Assembly (NCBI RefSeq): GCF_001315105.1
Contig: NZ_BAZR01000033.1
Location: 1 to 59,504, forward strand
DNA: 59,504 nt
Source of the DNA: Paenibacillus sp. JCM 10914
Lineage (GTDB): Bacteria > Bacillota > Bacilli > Paenibacillales > Paenibacillaceae
Reading direction: 5' to 3'
Positions 7,226-17,048 of this stretch are shown here, piece after piece (the first letter of the stretch is position 1; each line of letters begins with the position of its first letter). The notes beneath the pieces were generated by a model. It saw nothing but the letters and a program-made list of their open reading frames with translations. It had not been told where the DNA came from and did not search any database. Position numbers and translations under genes: made by a program.

Positions 7226-8170
7226 ATGAGAATTTTATTCTTCGGTAGAGGTGTAATATCGACCCAATATGCTTGGGCTTTTGAAAAGGCAGGGCATACA
7301 GTTGAGTTTTACGTTAGAAAAGGGAGAAAAGAAACCTTCGGAAGCAATATAGAGCTTGAAATGTGGGACGCACGAAGAGGGAAACAACTCATAAAAGAAA
7401 GCTGGAACGTCAAACTGCATGAGGAACTGAGCCCGAATTACGATCTCATTATTGTGAGTGTCAACACGGAACAGCTTCCAGCAGCAGCCCAATTACTATC
7501 GACTGCTGTTGGAAACACCCCTGTCCTAATATTCAATAATGTTTGGCAAGATTTGAAATCATCGATCTCACCATTGTCTATGAACAATGTTGTCTTTGGG
7601 TTCCCAGGAGGAGGAGGAGGCATCGCGGACAATAGGCTTAGAGGTGGCTTTTTGAAAATGCTATTTCTGGAAAAACCACGGGGAGGCACTGAACACATTA
7701 ACAACAAGGTCAAAGAACTATTTGAAAGTGCCCATTTTAAAATTAGTTGGATAAAGAATATGCAAAACTGGCTATGGGGTCACTTTGCCATGAATGCGGC
7801 TATAGAGACCGAGGTGTTAAAACTGGGAAGTTTTCCAGCACTCATGAATCATAGTGACTCATTCGCAAATGTTGGTAAGAATATGAGGGAAATTATCCCT
7901 GTACTTAAAGCAAGAGGCGCAAAGATTGATACGATTTCTCTATTGTTGACTAAGATTCCACCGGCACTTCTCGGCACGCTTTTTAACAAGGTTATTTTTG
8001 CAAAGGGCAGCTTACCACGACTTTTCATGGAATACAACAATAGTAAAGCAGGTTTTGCGGTACTTGAAGTTGTGAGAGAAGCAAAGAAATTAGGCATACC
8101 TTTACCGCGTCTTACTGGGACATTTGAAAACACTGAACATCACAAAGCTATTGAAAATTCCATATCATAG
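7226..8170 (+). CDS. Ketopantoate reductase (ApbA/PanE)-family dehydrogenase
   Basis: A 314-residue protein. The N-terminal Rossmann fold (MRILFFGRGVISTQYAWAF, a GxGxxx(G/T) variant lacking one glycine) and the C-terminal helical domain match the ApbA/PanE family, which reduces 2-dehydropantoate or related keto acids with NADPH. The glycine-rich FGFPGGGGGIADNRL segment is unusual. ATG at 7226 follows RBS TTGGGAGG; an upstream in-frame ATG (7181) lies in the operator region. Because it pairs with a private TetR repressor and is not in a pantothenate operon, it more likely acts on a toxic or xenobiotic carbonyl than in coenzyme A synthesis. Confidence 0.75.
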   Translation: MRILFFGRGVISTQYAWAFEKAGHTVEFYVRKGRKETFGSNIELEMWDARRGKQLIKESWNVKLHEELSPNYDLIIVSVNTEQLPAAAQLLSTAVGNTPVLIFNNVWQDLKSSISPLSMNNVVFGFPGGGGGIADNRLRGGFLKMLFLEKPRGGTEHINNKVKELFESAHFKISWIKNMQNWLWGHFAMNAAIETEVLKLGSFPALMNHSDSFANVGKNMREIIPVLKARGAKIDTISLLLTKIPPALLGTLFNKVIFAKGSLPRLFMEYNNSKAGFAVLEVVREAKKLGIPLPRLTGTFENTEHHKAIENSIS

Positions 8171-8253
8171 AAATTTGCAGGATTTGATTATCGTGGCAAG
8201 CACCCGCCCGTATCACAGCGTTAATACCATCAGGTAAATGTGGCTCCAAAACA

Positions 8254-8289
8254 CTACTCCCTAACCAACAACACACAACACTCCACATG
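8254..8289 (-). repeat. Orphan rlmCD 3'-end copy A (att-like site)
   Basis: The minus strand reads HVECCVLLVRE then stop, with no upstream gene. The similarity to copy B at 11021 extends beyond the coding match on both sides (shared GTCTG...CTC.. before, AGCC(A/G)CATTTACC after), so about 85 bases are related. The rest of 8171-8546 contains no convincing gene; the open frame at 8240-8479 simply crosses this element on the opposite strand. Confidence 0.75.
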
Positions 8290-8546
8290 GCTTGAGTGGA
8301 GATCGCAGACATTTGATGTAGTGGTGTACGTTTCTGCTATTCTATTCAATTGTGCCACAGCTCGTTTCAATGCGATGATGAACCAGCATGGAGTAGAGGT
8401 GATTTATACCACCTCAAATATAGTTAGGAGACAAGTTTGTCCCAATAACTCAATCTGCCTTCAGAATCAAAACATGTAGCTTGAGCAATACAAAAAGTAA
8501 GTGTAATTCGCAAATGACCTAATGCTACTTTAGACGAGATATAAAA

Positions 8547-8573
8547 AGAGTTGTAGGAATATCCCACAACTCT
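8547..8573 (-). terminator. Terminator of the alpha/beta-hydrolase gene
   Basis: AGAGTTGT and ACAACTCT form an 8-bp stem followed by TTTTTAT on the minus strand, about 20 bases after the stop at 8594. Confidence 0.8.
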
Positions 8574-8593
8574 AAAATGATTGAATATGTGGT

Positions 8594-10859
8594 CTACGTG
8601 TCATTTTGAGCATTGTTGTTGCGAATGCCAATATCACGAATCAAAATGGTTCCTTCATTTGTTTTATCAAACACAAAGCTAAATTTGCTTAATTGTTCGG
8701 GTTGAAAATTTGGATTGTTCTTTTTAAATTCAATTAATTGGAATGCAAAGTTCTGAAACACTGGCTCCTTGGTTGGCGTTAGAGATGAGAATGGAAATTT
8801 AACGATGTTTCCAGCGAACATGGGAAGTAGATAGGATTCACTGCTAAGGGATAAGGTTGCTATATTGCCGCGCTTGTCCTCGGCTGTTAGAGTCAGGTCA
8901 ATAAGTGAATCTTGATCTGCGAGCTCCTGTTTCTCATTCACATCCGCCATAGCAAAAACAATGGAGCTGTTATCACCTATAACCATTTGTTGAGCTGGTA
9001 AAATAACCGTATACGATGGAGTATCAGTATCCGTCATGTGGGCCCATCCGAGCTTTACTGCGCTATACATGTCAGACCCAAATTTCATCTCTACTTTTTC
9101 CTCTTTCCACAACTTTAAGTTTTCTCCGATTAGTCGACCACCTGAAAGTGTTGTCGTACCTGGATCAATATCTTCTTCAAAGTTGCTTATTAAGATTGTT
9201 TGTGAATCCATATAATTGCTAATATACATCGTATTTGGTAGCCAATCACGGGCATAGCCAATATCCTGGAAGACTGATCGATAATCATTATTATCTTTAA
9301 GTGTTGCATCCAAGAAGGCTGAAATCAATACCTTTGCTGCTTCCATTTGCTCCTCCTGAGTGATGAGCTGCTTCGTATTATAAAGCTTGTTGTTAAGCCC
9401 TATACTGTCATTCTTTCCCCATATTGTGTTGAACTGACCATGATTCATTCCATACAAATACACAGATGCTTTAAAATAATCGCTTCCTTCCGTAAAGCCG
9501 ATTCGATTATATTGGTTTAGCGTACTAAATGATCTGACGTCCATATCGTGAGATCCGTGTAAAGCTAAGTAGTTCAAATCCTTTAGAGATGTGGTTTGGC
9601 CTGCCGGTTTATACTGTCCGTCTGTACCAGCGATAGAGATGATGGTACGGATACTGAAATGATAGTCAAATTTAACATTTCCGTCCTCTGGATAGGCTGT
9701 CATCTGATTGAACGCTGCAGCTGCCGTTATCGCTTCTCCACCGCGAGAATGTCCGATTAACGCAATTCGGCTCATGTCGACTTTCCCATTGAATGGATTG
9801 TCCTTTGTCTCGTTCCACGCCTCCCACACTTTCAAATGCTTGAGCATCAGCCAACCTCTTGCTGGATTTTCATTTTTGAGCGATTGGAGGAAGAGGAGAT
9901 CATCAAATGGAGATGAATTGAGAAAATTCTCGTCTATCGATGCAAATATGTAACCACGACTCGCAAGCAGCTTGCCTAAATAGTCATATCCCTTATCTGA
10001 ATAATCCGTTGCGATATGATTACCGTGAACAGCAATGATCAAAGGAAAGGGACCCTCACCATCTGGATACCAGACTTGCCCATTTAAAGGCATTTGGTCT
10101 GAACCGAAACCAAATGTTTTTTTGCGAAGAGCTGACCAGTTATCAACAAATGCAGAACCATCTACTGATTTCGTCACAAGGGATGTGCTTTGATTAAATT
10201 CTTTTCTGTAGTTATTAGCACTGCCATAGGTCAATGAGTTGATCTCATAAGTACCTTGCAACGCTGGGTTTGTCATTGTTGTAAAATAGCGGTCTGCTGA
10301 TTTCATATCTTGCAATCGAAATGGGCTTGCGAGTTCAGAAGTACCGTTACCAATAAGCCAATACCCAATGATGACAATAAAGAGCATTGAAATGGCAGCT
10401 AATATCACTGCTACTGTTCTAGAAATAAGCCTTGCCCCGCGATAAACACCTGACTTCCATCGGTATATTAGCTCCTAATACGGAAAGTGCGGCAATGATC
10501 GCCATAGCTATAATTAATCCAACCTGCAACATACCGATAAAGCAGAGTATTAATATGAAAAAGGATACAAGTGCTAACCATATGTAATTTGTCGGAAAAC
10601 GTTTTGAGAGATGGAATGCCCCAGCCAATATACCAGTAATGCCTACTATTACAATTAAGGATATTGATGTACCAGTTAGAACATCGACGTACCCACGTGA
10701 CTCCATAAAAAAGTAACTCTGAATGAAGAACATTATTATTGCAAAAATGGTTATTGCAATAGAAGCACCTTTCCACCCTGGAGTAAGTATTAAAAATCGA
10801 TTTTTAATTTTGCTGAATCTTTGTTTAATTGGCGTTTCTTTTATTTCATGTTGTATCAT
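8594..10859 (-). CDS. Membrane-anchored alpha/beta hydrolase (frameshifted)
   Basis: Two frames together make one protein of about 755 residues. The first (10859-10419) encodes four hydrophobic helices after KNRFLILTPGWKGASIAIT. The second contributes another helix (VAVILAAISMLFIVIIGYWL) and an extracytoplasmic alpha/beta hydrolase with the nucleophile motif GHSRGGEA, an oxyanion-side stretch (PLIIAVHGNH) and a C-terminal beta domain. The frames join near 10470, where adding two bases (GC) would give LGALIYRWKSGVYRGARL, continuous with the second frame. Substrate unknown; the family includes polyester and chlorophyllase-like esterases. The ATG at 10859 is preceded by a GGGTGGC stretch. It occupies the whole segment between rlmCD-end copies A and B. 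Confidence 0.75.
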
Positions 10860-10959
10860 ATTGCCACCCTATTTATAGTTTTTAACTATAATATAACACA
10901 CTAGCGCTGCATAACCTTCGAAGATAACTGCAAGTGTAACTATTAATACAAAACAATAA

Positions 10960-10986
10960 GCCCAAGCAGTAACAGCTTGAGCTTAC
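10960..10986. terminator. Hairpin between the hydrolase and copy B
   Basis: AAGCCCAAGC and GCTTGAGCTT form a stem with one wobble around a 7-base loop. On the minus strand it is followed by ATTGTTTTG. It lies upstream of the hydrolase gene and next to rlmCD-end copy B, so it may be an old terminator that followed the displaced gene end. Confidence 0.4.
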
Positions 10987-11020
10987 TTATCTTAATATTA
11001 TCGGTAAATGCGGCTTTACT

Positions 11021-11056
11021 TTACTCCCTTACGAGCGACACACAACACTCCACATG
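11021..11056 (-). repeat. Orphan rlmCD 3'-end copy B (att-like site)
   Basis: The minus strand reads HVECCVSLVRE then stop, nearly identical to copy A, with no gene in front of it. Similarity to copy A continues on both flanks. It separates the hydrolase segment from the TetR-CPBP segment. Confidence 0.75.
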
Positions 11057-11114
11057 TGTCGAGTTGATAGGGAGTACAGACGGCATTAATTATATGAATG
11101 GCATTTGCTCACTA

Positions 11115-11143
11115 AAGGAGCGGCTAAGATAAAGCCGCTCCTT
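11115..11143. terminator. Strong GC hairpin, possibly bidirectional
   Basis: AAGGAGCGGCT pairs perfectly with AGCCGCTCCTT across a 7-base loop. Plus-strand downstream sequence is TATTTC and minus-strand is TAGTGAG. No gene obviously needs it; it lies in the otherwise empty stretch between copy B and the tetR promoter. Confidence 0.5.
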
Positions 11144-11437
11144 TATTTCATACTCAGGTCCTTCTTAGCTCTTATTTTTGGGTATCTAATGCGAATAAAG
11201 ATGCGCCATAGCCGTTTACAGTTATAGTACAACTATTAGACTTAAATAACGTTGTGAAAATTTTGATCACAGTGTTTTTTTCTGTACCGTTACTACCCAG
11301 CAGTGCAAAAATACAAGCCAAAAGGTGAGCAGATTGCATTTCTTGAAAAAACCATGTCCAGTGCTGGGAGATGCGATATATATAGTTTGTAATCGGATTT
11401 TTCTGATCATTCTGATGGGGTAGATGAGGGTTTTATT

Positions 11438-11480
11438 ATTGACAAAATATAGAGAAGGGTCTACAGTATCTTTACTGACC
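11438..11480 (+). promoter_or_regulatory. Promoter and possible operator of the tetR-CPBP operon
   Basis: TTGACA (from about 11439), 17 bases and TACAGT make a SigA-like promoter. An imperfect inverted repeat GGTCtaCAGTA...TTACTGACC (11458-11480) overlaps the -10 and start site, the normal place for autorepression by a TetR protein. Confidence 0.5.
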
Positions 11481-11525
11481 AGAAATATTTTTACAGTCAA
11501 TAAAAATAAAAAAGGAGCAGTTCCA

Positions 11526-12113
11526 ATGCCAAAGATCATCAGCGAACATGAACGAGCCAAAACAAAAAACGCAATTTTTGAAAACACAAGAAAACTTATT
11601 TGCACGAACAATGGAATTAAAAATATTACAGTGGATGATATTGTTAAACTTGTGGGTATGGGGAAAGGTTCATTTTACTCTTATTATAATTCTAAAGAGG
11701 AATGTTTATACGATGTAATCAAGAAATGGGAAACAGCTTTGTTTGAGCAGTTTGAAACAATAATGAAAACGGAAATGATGCAACGTGAAAAAATCACAAT
11801 GTTTATTAGGGAAAGGTATCTTTCTGAGGACAGTATTAGTAGATATGTAAGTCCAACAGATATGGAAATCCTTTTACGAAAACTCCCCCCTGAATTTAGT
11901 GAAGCAGAAAATGAAAAATCGAAAAATAATATGGCAGATTCCATGAAAATGTTCAATATTAATATAGTTCAAATGGAGGTATTGGGTGCATTATTGGATT
12001 GTGTTGGTAATCTCAATAACAATACATCTATTTCAATACAGGGAAAAAACGAAGCTATTGATACACTTATTATAGCAATCGTGGACTACATAGAAGAAAG
12101 CGAGGGGAAATAA
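11526..12113 (+). CDS. TetR/AcrR-family regulator
   Basis: A 195-residue protein. The HTH region reads ITVDDIVKLVGMGKGSFYSYYNSKEECLYDVI, a clear TetR recognition helix (GKGSFYSYY). The rest is a helical effector domain. ATG at 11526 is preceded by AAAGGAG at 7 bases; an upstream ATG in frame would extend into the promoter. The stop is followed after one base by the ATG of the CPBP protease gene, so they are co-transcribed and probably coupled. The promoter-overlapping inverted repeat suggests autoregulation of the pair. Confidence 0.88.
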   Translation: MPKIISEHERAKTKNAIFENTRKLICTNNGIKNITVDDIVKLVGMGKGSFYSYYNSKEECLYDVIKKWETALFEQFETIMKTEMMQREKITMFIRERYLSEDSISRYVSPTDMEILLRKLPPEFSEAENEKSKNNMADSMKMFNINIVQMEVLGALLDCVGNLNNNTSISIQGKNEAIDTLIIAIVDYIEESEGK

Positions 12114-12114
12114 A

Positions 12115-12902
12115 ATGAAGTCGAAAAATATCGCGATATCTTTTGTCATCCTAACGATAGGAATCACTTGGATACTTTGGTGGGGAATTGTAATAGCAAA
12201 TCAGTATGGATACTTAACTTATGGAACACCTTTGATGCTGGTTCTCTATATGATTGGTGGAAATACAATACCGATTATCGCCATTATATTATTGCTTAAA
12301 TTAAAGGAGATGACCGGAAAAGAACTGATCCGCAAAATTTTTGGATTCAAACAACCTATACGGTTCTATATTTTTATTATAATAGCAGCTGTTGTATCCT
12401 ATGTAATACCTATTGTGATGGATACTTCAACAATTACAGCTCCTCTATATATTGCCCTGCTATGCTTCCAATAATGATTGTAGGCGGTGGATTGGAGGAA
12501 GTTGGTTGGCGACTGATTTTGCAGCCCAATCTTGAAAAAAAGATGAACTTTACCTTTGCGACACTGCTAACGGGAGTCGTTTGGGCTATATGGCATTTAC
12601 CCTTATTTTTCATGAAAGGAACTAATCAATATACATGGAACTTTTTTGCGTTTGCCATAACAGTAATTGGTTTATCTTTCATACTGGCAGCTATCTACAA
12701 AATTAGTGGGAGTATTTGGCTTTGCATTCTGTTTCACGCAATCTGGAACGCTCTAGGCGAAAGTATAACGACGGAAAGTAATGTGTTATCCTCTTTGGTC
12801 ACAACTATTGTGATGATAGCAGTTTCTTATTTGGTAATATCATTGTCTAAAAGAAACAGGAAATTGGAAGCCGTGGCTATGATTAACCATCAGTTAAAAT
12901 AG
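12115..12902 (+). CDS. CPBP-family intramembrane (CAAX-like) protease, frameshifted
   Basis: About 262 residues in two frames. The first encodes three hydrophobic helices. The second carries the glutamate motif GGGLEEVGWR and the histidine motifs WAIWHLPLFF and LFHAIWNALG, the three conserved blocks of CPBP (Abi/CAAX) proteases, which cleave within the membrane. The frame breaks near 12459 at GCCCTGCTATG. One more G (GCC CTG GCT ATG CTT CCA) gives a continuous IALAMLPIMIVGGGLEE. Such proteins are linked to bacteriocin self-immunity and prenyl-protein processing; the role here is unknown. It forms an operon with the TetR gene before it. Confidence 0.85.
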
Positions 12903-12978
12903 AATGACGAAGTAAGCAATGATAGAATAAGGTCAAAGAGTTGGGAAGGGAGGAAAAAGGCCTGATCACAGTAATAAG

Positions 12979-13011
12979 AGAAGGCTCTGAAGAAATCCCA
13001 TCCAGCCTTCT
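12979..13011 (+). terminator. Hairpin after the CPBP gene
   Basis: AGAAGGCT and AGCCTTCT pair across a 17-base loop some 77 bases after the stop codon. The following sequence is not T-rich, so termination is uncertain. The rest of 12903-13116 shows only a weak stem around 13085-13110. Confidence 0.4.
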
Positions 13012-13116
13012 TATCGGATTCATGCTCAATTGTAGTGTGAATCGACTTATCGATCGAATTGAAATTAAGGTAGACTGAAGCCCAAGAATCTTTTATAGAT
13101 TCTCGGCTCCTTCTGC

Positions 13117-13158
13117 TTATTCTTTACTACTTACTATCAACGAATAGCACTCCACATG
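13117..13158 (-). repeat. Orphan rlmCD 3'-end copy C (att-like site)
   Basis: The minus strand reads HVECYSLIVSSKE then stop, only 40 bases beyond the stop codon of the complete rlmCD. It repeats the CATGTGGAG core found at 13231-13239 in rlmCD, giving a direct repeat about 81 bases apart. Confidence 0.75.
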
Positions 13159-13197
13159 TGAGGTCTTCCTGTCCATTTATTTTCTTAAGCGAATCTG

Positions 13198-14725
13198 TCA
13201 CTTCTCTTTTCTTTCCATCAATATTACACTCTCCACATGACTCGTCTGCGGGAACATATCCACCGGCTGCACCCACTCGATCTCGTACCCGCCATCCAGC
13301 AGCACCTTGCAGTCTTTCGCGAGGGTAGACGGATTGCAGGACACGTACACCATCTTCTTCGGTTTGGTCCGTAGCACCGTTTCCAGGAAGCGTGGATCGA
13401 GCCCTGTACGCGGCGGGTCGGCGACGACAACGTCCGGCTTCATACCTTCCTTCACCCAGCGCGGCAGCAGCTCTTCGGCTTGTCCTACATGGAAACTTGC
13501 GTTATCGCGTCCGTTACGTACAGCATTGGCTTTTGCATCCTCCACCGCTTCAGGAATCGTCTCGATGCCGCGCACTTCCTTCGCATAAGGCGCAAGCCAC
13601 AGACCGATCGTACCGGTTCCACAATAAGCATCGATGACGGTTTCCTTCCCCGTCAATCCAGCCGCCCCGCGAACCGACTCATACAGCTTGACGGTCTGCT
13701 GTGGATTTAGCTGGAAGAACGCCCTTGGAGATAAGGAGAACTGCAGATCACTCAACGATTCTTGCATGCTGTCGCTCCCCCACAGAGTCATCGTCCGCTC
13801 GCCGAAAATCAGCGAGGTCTTCTTCGGGTTGATATTCAAAGAGATTCCACTCAAATTCGGCAGACTCAAGCGCAACAGACGGACAAGCTCATCCTCCGTG
13901 GCAGCTTGCTCCCCGCCGCGACCAAAGTCACTTGCAGCTCCTGAGACTGGAAACCATGCCGCACCACAATCGTTCTTACGCCATCCTTCTGTCCATTCTC
14001 TTTGTGAAGGGGAATCCGCAGCTCCTCCAGTACAGACTTCACGCGTTCCACCGCTTCATTCACCTGCGGATGCTGAATAGGACAGCCGCTAATATCAACG
14101 ATGGTATGACTGTCTGCTTCATATAGTCCGGCAATGACCTCGTGGCCTTTGCGCTTCAATTGAAGCTGTGCCTTATTGCGGTAATCCCAAGGATGTTCCA
14201 TTCCGAGAATCGGCTTGAACTTGATGTCGTCCCGTCCCGCGTATCGGCTGAACGCCTCACGCACTATATCCGTCTTGGCCTGTAATTGGCTTCGTACGAG
14301 ATGTGCTGAATCTGGCAGCCGCCGCAGATACCGAACACCGGGCAGGGCGGCTCAATCCGGTAACGCGAGCGCTTCTCCACTTCCAGCAGCCGTGCCTTGA
14401 TGAACTTGGCCTGGACCTCCTTCACCTCAGCTTTGACCACCTCATCGGTGATCGCTCCATCGATGAACACCGCCTTGCGGCGGTAATAGCCGACGCCCTC
14501 TCCGTTAATACCCAGCCGTTTGATTGTGACGACGATAACGTCACCTGCTTGAAGCTCGTCGGCGTTCTCCCGCTTGGAAGAGGTACGTGCTACTTGCTTG
14601 TCCCATGTATGTTTAGCCGAGGCCTTGGAATGAGGCTGCGACGATTTCTTATATCCTGTGTTCTTTCCGTATGCCGCTCTAGATTTAGACTTCGTTCCCT
14701 CACCGGAACGCCGTTGTTCGCTCAT
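13198..14725 (-). CDS. rlmCD: 23S rRNA (uracil-5-)-methyltransferase RlmCD, two frameshifts
   Basis: About 509 residues in three frames. In order: a basic disordered N-terminus, a TRAM domain (VIVVTIKRLGINGEGVGYYR), Fe-S cysteines (CPVFGICGGC), the SAM-binding fold (VIDAYCGTGTIGLWLAP), the DPPRTGLD motif, the catalytic Cys in VYVSCNPSTLAKD and the end TSHVESVILMERKEK. It makes m5U in 23S rRNA (B. subtilis RlmCD modifies U747 and U1939). The breaks are near 14288 (one C restores SYEAQLQAKTDIVREAF) and 13911-13914 (one G in a G-run restores AAGEQAATEDELVRLLRLSLP). ATG at 14725 is the likely start. Both breaks are likely sequence errors because the gene is otherwise perfect. Its 3' end is the reference for the four orphan copies to the left. 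Confidence 0.9.
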
Positions 14726-14815
14726 GTTATTAACGACTCCATCCTTAAAAAGTATCGTGTTCAATATACCATGACCGAACCGTGAATGCGAACAACTTAG
14801 CCAGCATCATGCGAG

Positions 14816-14866
14816 AAAAAACCCGCATCCAGCTCACGATCCAAACCGTGAAACCAGAGACGGGTT
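14816..14866 (-). terminator. Terminator of the glucuronate operon
   Basis: On the minus strand AACCCG...CACG pairs with CGTG...CGGGTT in a long interrupted stem and is followed by TTTTTTCTC. It is about 50 bases after the GH67 stop codon. Confidence 0.7.
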
Positions 14867-14912
14867 CATTCCATCTTATTGTCATAGAGTTGAGGTGTTG
14901 GTCACACGATCA

Positions 14913-16997
14913 TTAAAAGATCTGCCGGTTCTGCTCGTCACCGATGCCTGACTTTCGGAAGAAATACGTATTAATGATGTCCCTCCATTCTTTCGAATGG
15001 TCAGCTTGATGAAGAAGCCGCTTCAAGACAGTATCATAACGATCCGGCTCTACCAATCCTTCCAGTTGAATCCAGCGCTCCACAAGGGACTCCGCCCCCA
15101 CCGCACCTTCAAAGTGGGAATCGTAAATATGCTGAATAACGGTTTTACCTGATTTCAGCTGATGCGTATACGGCACATGGTGGAAGAAGAGCAGGAGATC
15201 GTCCGGACAGGTGTAAAGCGATTCATAACGTGCCGCATTCTCCGGGAAGTACTGGCCTGTGTAGCCCGTACCGTCCTTGAGCGTACGATTGACTCCCATC
15301 CCGTGCAGGTCGGCAAAATGATACGTGCCCCACACCGAATACTCATAACCGTCCACGTTCGGTCCGTAATGGTGGCCTGGATTCACCATCCAGCCCACGC
15401 CGAGCGGAGCCGTATAATTCTCGTAAATACGCCAGGAATCCGTAAGCATGGAGTTGATAAGCTCCATGACTAAGGGATGACTGCCGAAAGTCTGCTTCAC
15501 CCATTCCTCCGTGATCTGCGTTTCCTCGGTATCCGGATTCCAAGCCAGTCGCCCGTATCCGTACAGATTCGCCTGTGCCAGTGCATGGCCCGTCCAATTC
15601 CGATCGTCCCCGACGTTGATTACAGCCGCAATCCCGCTATGAGAATACTCATACAACTCGCCGGAAGCGACCTTCTTCACCTCGGAACCGCTACCGCTGG
15701 CGTACGTGTCGAAATCCAATATCTCTTTCCACTGCGGAACGAGATAACATAAATGCCGCTGCTGGCCCGTGTATTCCTGCGTAATCTGAAGCTCCAGCAT
15801 CTGATTCGTATCCGGCATCGCGCCGAACAAGGGCGATACGGCCTCTCTCACTTGAAAATCCATCGGGCCGTTCTTGATCTGCAGGATCACATTCTCCCGG
15901 AACTGCCCATCGAGCGGTTTGAAGTGGTCATACGCCGCACGTGCCCGGTCAGTCGTCCGGTCCCGCCAATCCTGCATGCAGTTATAGACGAAGCATCTCC
16001 AGATCACGATGCCGCCGTAAGGAGCCAGCGCTTCTGCCAACATGTTCGAGCCGTCGGCATGGGTGCGGTTGTACGTAAAAGGACCGGGTCGATGCTCGGA
16101 GTCCGCTTTCACCACGATTCCGCCAAAGTCGGGAACCTGACCGTATATCTCCGCTGCCGTCCTGCTCCACCACTCCCGTACATCACGATCAAGCGGATCA
16201 GCCGTTGCAAGGCCACCAAGCTGCATCGGGCTGGCATAGTTCACGCTGAGGAACAGCCTGATTCCATAGGCTCTGAAGATGCCTGCAATCCGGGCGACCT
16301 TCGGCAATTCCGCCGCCGTAATGAGTCTGGTCTCTACTTCATGAACATTGACGTTGTTAATGGAAATTCCGTTGATCCCTACGGAAGCCATCAGCCGTGC
16401 ATAATCCCGAATCCGTCCATCCTCTTCGACAAAACCGTTGTCTTGGAAGAAGATCGACTTCCCTGCATATCCCCGCTCGATAGAACCATCCATGTTATCC
16501 CAATGATTCATCATGCGCAGTCGATTCCGCGGCCGCTCAGTCACATCCAGCGATGAAATGGAATCCCCGGACTGCAGCAGTCGAAGCAGGTGAAACGTTC
16601 CATGCAATAAGCCCTTGTCGCTATAGCCAACGATATAGAGAATATCCTGCTCGCCTCGCGTGAGACGCTTTAGGCTATACCCTTCATCGCCCAGCGATTC
16701 CAACAGGCCGCTTGCGGTGAACTCGTCGGGCAAAGTGGATGCCCGGGCCGCGCTTACAAGACGGACCGCGGATGTTAACGCTATGTCTTCATCTTTATAG
16801 TCCACCACAGGAACTCTTCCAGTCATTTTGCCTATAGCGTAGCGCAACTCATGAATCGCCGAAGTGATACAGTCAGAGGACTCGGATACCGAGATTCTCG
16901 ATAGACACGGGACTTCTTCTAATGAGAGCTTTCGATCGTAGCGCAGCCAACACGGATCGGCCTCCGAATACGGCAACGTGAACATAAATGGATCCAA
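14913..16997 (-). CDS. aguA: GH67 alpha-glucuronidase
   Basis: A 694-residue intracellular enzyme without signal peptide, close to the usual 680-700 residues of family GH67. It removes 4-O-methyl-D-glucuronic acid from the non-reducing end of imported aldouronic acids. The typical core VVKADSEHRPGPFTYNRTHA, the VILQIKNGPMDFQVRE block and the ELQITQEYTGQ block are present. Glu301, Asp380 and Glu408 keep the exact spacing of the catalytic acid and base carboxylates Glu285, Asp364 and Glu392 of the Geobacillus stearothermophilus enzyme. The start is TTG 12 bases after GGGAG, or the ATG four codons later. It is the last gene of a six-gene operon with an importer, consistent with cleavage of oligosaccharides after uptake. 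Confidence 0.95.
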   Translation of the reverse strand: MDPFMFTLPYSEADPCWLRYDRKLSLEEVPCLSRISVSESSDCITSAIHELRYAIGKMTGRVPVVDYKDEDIALTSAVRLVSAARASTLPDEFTASGLLESLGDEGYSLKRLTRGEQDILYIVGYSDKGLLHGTFHLLRLLQSGDSISSLDVTERPRNRLRMMNHWDNMDGSIERGYAGKSIFFQDNGFVEEDGRIRDYARLMASVGINGISINNVNVHEVETRLITAAELPKVARIAGIFRAYGIRLFLSVNYASPMQLGGLATADPLDRDVREWWSRTAAEIYGQVPDFGGIVVKADSEHRPGPFTYNRTHADGSNMLAEALAPYGGIVIWRCFVYNCMQDWRDRTTDRARAAYDHFKPLDGQFRENVILQIKNGPMDFQVREAVSPLFGAMPDTNQMLELQITQEYTGQQRHLCYLVPQWKEILDFDTYASGSGSEVKKVASGELYEYSHSGIAAVINVGDDRNWTGHALAQANLYGYGRLAWNPDTEETQITEEWVKQTFGSHPLVMELINSMLTDSWRIYENYTAPLGVGWMVNPGHHYGPNVDGYEYSVWGTYHFADLHGMGVNRTLKDGTGYTGQYFPENAARYESLYTCPDDLLLFFHHVPYTHQLKSGKTVIQHIYDSHFEGAVGAESLVERWIQLEGLVEPDRYDTVLKRLLHQADHSKEWRDIINTYFFRKSGIGDEQNRQIF

Positions 16998-17048
16998 GAT
17001 TTAAGCCATCTCCCTCATAGGTTGGGGCAAACATGGGTACCGAATATT

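Noticed and set aside
8240..8479. 79-codon open frame on the plus strand
   Set aside because: It has no RBS and crosses the rlmCD-end copy on the opposite strand; the codons are antisense to that repeat.
10468..10776. 102-codon frame rich in Cys, Tyr and Asn within the hydrolase N-terminus
   Set aside because: It is a shadow of the hydrophobic membrane frame and has an unnatural composition.
13307..14080. Several plus-strand open frames of 60-148 codons across rlmCD
   Set aside because: They are antisense to conserved rlmCD motifs and lack ribosome binding sites.
15753..16556. 267-codon plus-strand open frame
   Set aside because: It lies entirely opposite the GH67 catalytic core; GC-rich sequence produces such long antisense frames.
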